A stretch of DNA of 64,000 nucleotides from Duganella rivi (lineage in GTDB: Bacteria; Pseudomonadota; Gammaproteobacteria; Burkholderiales; Burkholderiaceae_D), in NCBI RefSeq assembly GCF_009857435.1, contig NZ_WWCK01000006.1:393029-457028 (forward strand), in the 5' to 3' direction. Below, piece by piece: positions 59,477 to 64,000 of the stretch. The notes beneath the pieces are model-generated. The model had not been told where the DNA came from. It saw only the letters and a program-made list of their open reading frames with translations, and searched no databases. The position numbers and the translations under genes were made by a program. Each line of letters begins with the position of its first letter. The first letter of the stretch is position 1.

Positions 59477-60781
59477 ATGAAACGCTTTTCATCCATCGTC
59501 GCCGGAATCACACTCGCTGCCAGCGGCACCGCCATCGCGCAGCCTGCGGAACAGTACATCGCCCTTCCCTCGTATCGCGTCGGCCCTTATGCGGCGGGCG
59601 GTTCGGGCTTTTATGGCGGCATCATCGACTACTTCAACCTGGTGAATTTGTCAGGCGGCGTGAATGGCGTGAAGATTTCGTGGGAAGAGTGCGAGACCGA
59701 ATACAACCCATCGCGCGGCGTGGAGTGCTACGAGCGTTTGAAAACCAAGAACGGCGGCGCAACTTTGGTGGAGCCTTTGTCCACCGGCGTGGCTTACGGA
59801 ATTCTCGATCGCCTCGCTGTCGATAAAATTCCAATGACGATGATCGGCTACGGCCGTTCGGATGCCGCCAACGGCAAAGTGTTCCCCTACGTGTTCCCGC
59901 TGATTACCAGCTACTGGAATCAGGCTGCGGCCATGATCAAGTACCTCGGCGATAAAGAAGGCGGCATCGATAAACTGAAAGGCAAGAAGATCGTGCACCT
60001 GTATCACGACTCGGCATTCGGCAAAGAACCCTTACCGGTGCTGGAGGCGTTGAGCAAGCAGCACGGTTTTGAACTGATCAAGATTCCGGTCACACCGCCA
60101 GGCAGCGAGCAGCAATCGCAATGGCTGCAAATTCGCCAGGCGCGCCCCGATCACGTGATTCTGTGGGGCTGGGGCTCGATGAATGCGGTCGCCATCAAGA
60201 CCGCGCAGCGCAACGGCTTCCCGCGCGAGAAAATTCTCGGCGTGTGGTGGGCCGGCTCGGAAGAAGATACCGTACCTACCGGCGATGCGGCCAAGGGCTA
60301 TAGCGCGATGACCTTCAACACGCCAGGCAATTACCCGGTGATGGACGAGATCCGCAAAAAACTCTATGCCGACGGCAAGGGCAACCTGGCCGACGCATCG
60401 CGCATCGGCAGCGTGTACCACATGCGCGGTGTGAGCGCGGGCATTCTGTGGGTAGAGGCGATCCGCGCCGCGCAGGAGAAGTTCGGCAAAGGTAAGCGCA
60501 TAACTGGCGAGCAAATGCGCTGGGGGCTGGAAAACCTCAATGTGGATGAAGCGCGCTTGAAAGCCGTCGGTGCATTTGGCATGCTGCCATCGGTGAAAAC
60601 CAGTTGCGACGATCATGAAGGCTCGGGCGCGGTAAAAGTCCAGCAATGGGACGGCAAGAAGTGGAACGCCATCACGCCAAACTGGATCGTTGGCGACAAG
60701 GCCTTGACCCGCAAGCTGCTGGAGGAAAGCTCCGCTGCCTACGCGGCCGAGAAAAAAATCACGCCGGCATGCATGAAATGA
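59477..60781 (+). CDS. LIV-type ABC transporter substrate-binding protein
   Basis: 434 aa periplasmic binding protein (Peripla_BP_6 type). Signal peptide MKRFSSIVAGITLAASGTAI with cleavage near IAQ. ATG 59477 has GAGGAG upstream and is the only start that exposes the signal. The fold is type I with an N-terminal lobe (GGIIDYFNLVNLSGGVNGVK; ECETEYNPSRGVECYERL) and hinge motifs (IVHLYHDSAFGKEPLPVLEA). Members near acyl-CoA ligases usually bind aromatic or aliphatic carboxylates rather than amino acids, which is inference. The stop overlaps the LivF-like start (ATGA). Confidence 0.92.
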   Translation: MKRFSSIVAGITLAASGTAIAQPAEQYIALPSYRVGPYAAGGSGFYGGIIDYFNLVNLSGGVNGVKISWEECETEYNPSRGVECYERLKTKNGGATLVEPLSTGVAYGILDRLAVDKIPMTMIGYGRSDAANGKVFPYVFPLITSYWNQAAAMIKYLGDKEGGIDKLKGKKIVHLYHDSAFGKEPLPVLEALSKQHGFELIKIPVTPPGSEQQSQWLQIRQARPDHVILWGWGSMNAVAIKTAQRNGFPREKILGVWWAGSEEDTVPTGDAAKGYSAMTFNTPGNYPVMDEIRKKLYADGKGNLADASRIGSVYHMRGVSAGILWVEAIRAAQEKFGKGKRITGEQMRWGLENLNVDEARLKAVGAFGMLPSVKTSCDDHEGSGAVKVQQWDGKKWNAITPNWIVGDKALTRKLLEESSAAYAAEKKITPACMK

Positions 60782-61587
60782 CCACCACTCCGTACCTGTC
60801 TGTGAATAACGTGGAAGTTATCTACGACCACGTTATCCTCGTGCTGAAAGGCGTCTCTTTGCAAGTCCCGCAGGGGAAGATCGTGGCCCTGCTGGGCGCT
60901 AACGGCGCGGGTAAATCGACCACGCTGAAAACCATCTCCACCCTGCTGCGCGGCGAACGCGGCGACGTCACCAAGGGCGAGGTCCAGTTCAAGGGCGAAC
61001 GCATCGACCATCTCACGCCGAATGAACTGGTCAAGCGCGGCCTGTCGCAAGTGATGGAAGGCCGCCACTGCTTCGGCCACCTGACCATCGAAGAAAACCT
61101 GCTGACCGGCGCCTACACCCGCACCGACTCGCGCGCAGAACTCAAGCAATCGCTGGAAAAGGTCTACCACTACTTCCCGCGCTTGAAAGAACGCCGCAGC
61201 AGCCAAGCAGGCTACACCTCGGGCGGCGAACAACAAATGTGCGCCATCGGCCGCGCGCTGATGGCCAAGCCTTCCATGATTCTGCTCGATGAGCCATCAA
61301 TGGGCATCGCGCCGCAAATCGTTGAGGAGATCTTCGGCATCGTCAAGGACTTGAACAGCAAGGAGAACGTGTCCTTCCTGCTGGCCGAGCAAAACACCAG
61401 CATCGCGCTGCGCTACGCGGACTTCGGCTACATCCTCGAAAACGGCCGCGTGGTGATGGAAGGCGCGGCGGCCGACTTGTCCTGCAACGAGGACGTGAAA
61501 GAGTTCTACCTCGGCGTCTCCGGTGCGGGCCGCAAGAGCTTCCGCGACATGAAATTCTACCGGCGCCGCAAGCGCTGGCTGGCATAA
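60778..61587 (+). CDS. LIV-type ABC transporter ATP-binding protein, LivF-like
   Basis: About 269 aa. Walker A LLGANGAGKSTTLK, LivF-typical LVKRGLSQVMEGRHCFGHLT, signature SGGEQQMCAIGRALM, Walker B MILLDEPSMGIAP and switch LAEQNTSIALRYADFGYILE. ATG 60778 forms the ATGA overlap with the preceding gene; an in-frame ATG three codons earlier is possible. The C-terminal tail after FYLGVSG is longer and more basic (RKSFRDMKFYRRRKRWLA) than in amino-acid LivF proteins. Confidence 0.92.
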   Translation: MTTTPYLSVNNVEVIYDHVILVLKGVSLQVPQGKIVALLGANGAGKSTTLKTISTLLRGERGDVTKGEVQFKGERIDHLTPNELVKRGLSQVMEGRHCFGHLTIEENLLTGAYTRTDSRAELKQSLEKVYHYFPRLKERRSSQAGYTSGGEQQMCAIGRALMAKPSMILLDEPSMGIAPQIVEEIFGIVKDLNSKENVSFLLAEQNTSIALRYADFGYILENGRVVMEGAAADLSCNEDVKEFYLGVSGAGRKSFRDMKFYRRRKRWLA

Positions 61588-61595
61588 GGAACACG

Positions 61596-61946
61596 ATGAA
61601 TCTGACGAAGGCCAAGGCTTACTGCCGCAAACTACCCGGCGCCACAGAAGACATCAAGTGGGAAACCAATCTGGTGTTCTCCATCGGCGAAAAAATGTTC
61701 GCCGTGACCGGCGCCGATGGCAGCGAGCGTGGCATCAGCTTCAAGGTCGACGACGACCGCTTCCTGGAACTGACCGACCGCCCCGGCATCATTCCGGCCC
61801 CCTACCTGGCGCGCGCCAAGTGGGTCTACATCGAAGATCCGAAAGCGATCAGCGATACGGAAGTGGCCGAGCTGCTGCAGCGATCCTACGAGCTGGTATT
61901 CGCCAAACTGACCAAGAAGCTGCAACGCGAAATTCAAGGAATATAA
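61596..61946 (+). CDS. MmcQ/YjbR family protein
   Basis: 116 aa. Family elements: KAYCRKLPGATEDIKWETNL, VFSIGEKMFAV, ISFKVDDDRFLELTDRPGI, YLARAKWVYIED and the helical end LLQRSYELVFAKLTKKL. YjbR proteins have a CyaY-like, possibly DNA-binding fold; function is not established. It lies within the ABC/ligase unit, eight bases after the ATPase gene, an unusual position for this family. Confidence 0.88.
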   Translation: MNLTKAKAYCRKLPGATEDIKWETNLVFSIGEKMFAVTGADGSERGISFKVDDDRFLELTDRPGIIPAPYLARAKWVYIEDPKAISDTEVAELLQRSYELVFAKLTKKLQREIQGI

Positions 61947-61948
61947 AC

Positions 61949-63202
61949 ATGGCCGACACTTTCGATAGCCTGGAAGCCCGCCCGCCGGAACAGCGCGAAC
62001 GCGAGTTGATGGCGCGCCTGCCACAGCTGGTGGCACGCGCCAAGGCGGCGGCAGGATGGTCGCGCATTCTGAAGGACGTCAACGCCGCCGACATCAGCAG
62101 CCGCGCCGCGCTGGCGACGCTGCCGGTGACGCGCAAGTCCGACCTGCACGCGCTGCAAGAGCTGCAAGCACCGTTCGGCGGCTTGAACACCACGCCGGTC
62201 GGCCAATTGGCACGCGTGTTCATGTCGCCCGGCCCAATCTTTGATCCTGAAGGCCGCAGCGCTGACTGGTGGCGTTTCGCTCGTCCACTGTACGCGGCGG
62301 GCGTGCGCCCCGGCAGCCTGCTGCAAAACTGTTTCTCGTATCACTTCACGCCGGCCGCCTTCATGGTGGACGGCGGTGCAGCGCGCCTGGGCTGTGCAGT
62401 GATCCCGGCCGGCAGCGGCCAAACCGAAATGCAGGTACAAGCCATCCATGCGCTGCGGCCGGACACCTACGTCGGCACGCCGTCCTTCCTGAAGATCATC
62501 ATCGAGAAAGCGCAGGAGCTGGGCACGGACATCAGCAGCATCAGGCGCGCCTTGGTCAGCGCCGAAGCGCTGCCGGAGTCCTTGCGCACATGGCTGGCCG
62601 AACATGGCGTGCCGCAGGTGCTGCAATCCTATGCTTCCGCCGATATCGGCAGCATCGCCTACGAAACGCGCAGCGGCGACATGCGCGATCCCGGCATGGT
62701 GCTGGATGAAGACGTGATCCTCGAAATCGTTCGCCCCGGCAGCGGCGAGCCCGTACCTGCGGGAGAAGTAGGCGAAGTGGTCGTCACCGTGTTCAACCCG
62801 GACTACCCGCTGATCCGCTTCGCCACCGGCGACCTGTCAGCGATTATGGCCGACGCGCCACCATCGGACTGCGGCCGCACCAACACCCGCATCAAGGGCT
62901 GGCTGGGACGCGCCGACCAAACCACCAAAATCCGTGGCATGTTCGTTCATCCGTCGCAGGTGCACGACATTGCGCGCCGCCACCCGGAGATTGTGAAAGC
63001 GCGCCTCGTGGTATCAGGCCAGATCGCGCAGGAGGCGATGACGCTGCATTGCGAAGTGGCCGATCCTGCCAGCGCCAGCGACGCCGCCATTGTTGAATCA
63101 ATCCGCACCCTGACCAAGCTACGCGGCGAAGTGCAGTTTGTCGCCGTGGGCAGTCTGCCCAATGACGGCAAGGTGATAGCCGACATACGCGACTATACGT
63201 AA
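61949..63202 (+). CDS. PaaK-like AMP-forming CoA ligase
   Basis: 417 aa member of the phenylacetate-CoA ligase branch of ANL enzymes. It has the PaaK-like N-terminus (PPEQRERELMARLPQLVARA), substrate/adenylate region (MSPGPIFDPEG in place of the canonical SSGTTG-type loop), GTPSFLKIIIEKAQE, and the C-terminal GRADQTTKIRGMFVHPSQV. The altered glycine-rich loop hints at changed nucleotide handling or another acid. It begins three bases after the YjbR gene with AAGGA upstream. Two CoA ligases in one transporter unit suggest two-step or two-substrate acid activation. Confidence 0.85.
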   Translation: MADTFDSLEARPPEQRERELMARLPQLVARAKAAAGWSRILKDVNAADISSRAALATLPVTRKSDLHALQELQAPFGGLNTTPVGQLARVFMSPGPIFDPEGRSADWWRFARPLYAAGVRPGSLLQNCFSYHFTPAAFMVDGGAARLGCAVIPAGSGQTEMQVQAIHALRPDTYVGTPSFLKIIIEKAQELGTDISSIRRALVSAEALPESLRTWLAEHGVPQVLQSYASADIGSIAYETRSGDMRDPGMVLDEDVILEIVRPGSGEPVPAGEVGEVVVTVFNPDYPLIRFATGDLSAIMADAPPSDCGRTNTRIKGWLGRADQTTKIRGMFVHPSQVHDIARRHPEIVKARLVVSGQIAQEAMTLHCEVADPASASDAAIVESIRTLTKLRGEVQFVAVGSLPNDGKVIADIRDYT

Positions 63203-63258
63203 TTGAGGGATAATATCGGTCTTCATTCGTTTTTAAATTCGTTTTTAACAAAAAGATC

Positions 63259-63837
63259 ATGCAAGACTTCCACCACAACCGCGCCCGCGCCCTGCTGGAG
63301 AGCGCCGAAGAACTGTTCACCAAGCAGGACGTCGACAACGCTGTCAGCGCCATGGCCGACACGCTCAATGCCCGCTACAACCAGCCCGATGCCGAAGAGT
63401 TCCCGCTGGTGCTGGGCGTGATGGGCGGCGCCGTGGTCTTCACCGGCAACCTGCTGCCGCAGCTGACCTTCCCGCTGGAATTCGACTACATCCACGTCAG
63501 CCGCTACGGCGACGAGGACAAGGGCGGCGAGGTAGTGTGGAAAGTGGTGCCGCGCTCGAACGTCAGCGGCCGCACCGTGATCGTGCTCGATGATATCCTG
63601 GACGAAGGCGAAACGCTGGCCCACGTCAAGCAGCGCTTGCTGGACATGGGCGCGAAGGAAGTGATCCTCGCCGTGTTCGCGGACAAGGCGATCGGCAAGG
63701 TCAAGCCGGTGAAGGCGGACATCGTCGGCATCACCATCCCGAACCGCTTCGTGGTCGGTTTCGGCATGGACGCTTACGGCTACTGGCGCAACCTGCCGGG
63801 CCTGTGGGCGATTAACAATCCTGACGCCAAGGGTTAA
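63259..63837 (+). CDS. hpt: Hypoxanthine-guanine phosphoribosyltransferase
   Basis: 192 aa purine-salvage enzyme transferring the ribose phosphate of PRPP to hypoxanthine or guanine. The PRPP-binding motif is VIVLDDILDEGETL; the flexible loop and metal region precede it (FDYIHVSRYGDEDKGGEV), and FVVGFGMDAYGYWRNLPG is the family's C-terminal block. The start is ATG 63259. The upstream 56 bp carry an imperfect repeat of TTCGTTTTTAA. Its stop overlaps by two bases the end of the convergent partial gene. Confidence 0.9.
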   Translation: MQDFHHNRARALLESAEELFTKQDVDNAVSAMADTLNARYNQPDAEEFPLVLGVMGGAVVFTGNLLPQLTFPLEFDYIHVSRYGDEDKGGEVVWKVVPRSNVSGRTVIVLDDILDEGETLAHVKQRLLDMGAKEVILAVFADKAIGKVKPVKADIVGITIPNRFVVGFGMDAYGYWRNLPGLWAINNPDAKG

Positions 63838-64000
63838 GGGCGCAGCTGATAGGCGTCGATGAATTTGCGCACGCCTTCCGGGTGTGCCGTCTTCCACGTT
63901 TCAAACTCGGCGCGCCACGATTCCTTGTACTGCAACAGCAGCAGCGCAGCTTCTAGCTGATCGGCCTTGGCCAGCTGCTGCATGGTTTTCAGCGCCGGAT
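63834..64000 (-). CDS. C-terminal end of an unidentified gene (runs off the window)
   Basis: An open frame enters from the right edge and ends with TAA at 63836-63834. Its visible part reads QLAKADQLEAALLLLQYK then AEFETWKTAHPEGVRKFIDA to QLRP. The composition is that of a soluble helical protein with normal local codon use. An internal ATG at 63983 could also make it a 49-residue protein. The family is not recognised. Confidence 0.55.
   Translation of the reverse strand, partial: PALKTMQQLAKADQLEAALLLLQYKESWRAEFETWKTAHPEGVRKFIDAYQLRP

Noticed and set aside
1..64000. tRNA, rRNA and riboswitches
   Set aside because: No tRNA-like cloverleaf, rRNA segment or recognised riboswitch consensus was visible in the intergenic regions, including the leaders near B12-, Mo- and Mg-related genes.

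Overview
The window is a GC-rich chromosomal stretch from a Gram-negative, aerobic, motile bacterium. Gene content (a giant DUF4347/RTX adhesin with DUF4214 domains, Ohr, Kup, EttA, a LIV-type ABC cluster with acyl-CoA ligases, several TonB receptors and a W-x9-EH MerR regulator) suggests a betaproteobacterium of the Oxalobacteraceae type (Massilia/Duganella/Janthinobacterium-like). This is inferred from protein families, not from a search. No rRNA, tRNA, CRISPR array, prophage or intact IS was seen.

Layout. 1-2.5 kb: the 3' part of prmC, facing a two-gene unit of a degenerate histidine kinase and a receiver-AraC regulator. 2.6-15.7 kb: one 13-kb gene for a secreted, calcium-binding, Ig-repeat adhesin. 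15.9-18.6 kb: gshA and an acetylpolyamine amidohydrolase-like gene. 18.5-19.7 kb: a lone Abi-family defence gene bracketed by a perfect 31-bp direct repeat. 19.6-26.1 kb: an iron-uptake unit (siderophore receptor, PepSY-flavodoxin-reductase fusion, serine hydrolase) behind a near-perfect Fur box, with a LysR gene upstream. 26.3-29.4 kb: the remnant of one TonB receptor directly before an intact one. 29.4-30.5 kb: ohr, behind repeated palindromes, and elaA. 30.5-37.7 kb: a histidine kinase/sigma-54 activator pair divergent from a three-gene MacB-like efflux operon, with paired palindromes and a -24/-12 promoter between them. 37.7-45.9 kb: FKBP isomerase, kup, rarD, ettA, a small outer-membrane barrel and a chemoreceptor. 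46.0-53.2 kb: a CarH/LitR-like B12 photosensory regulator, alkB, a molybdopterin-fold protein, small conserved genes, an MgtC-family protein and an aminopeptidase P. 53.3-53.9 kb: a decaying higBA pair. 53.9-63.2 kb: a Crp/Fnr regulator divergent from an eight-gene unit of acyl-CoA ligase, five LIV-type ABC genes, a YjbR protein and a PaaK-like ligase. 63.3 kb to the end: a phosphoribosyltransferase and the end of an unidentified gene.

How the genes work together. Three regulatory units can be read from the DNA: Fur acting on the siderophore receptor/reductase/hydrolase operon; the NtrC-type pair acting through twin TGTTC-N6-GAACA sites and sigma-54 on the efflux operon; and a Crp/Fnr protein likely acting on the uptake-and-CoA-activation cluster. 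The most notable structural observation is the Abi gene. It sits exactly between two convergent genes whose 3' ends would otherwise overlap, and the 31-bp repeat restores the end of both. Decay is visible at higBA (frameshifted antitoxin, toxin with an altered last residue), at the TonB receptor remnant and in the kinase beside the AraC-type regulator.
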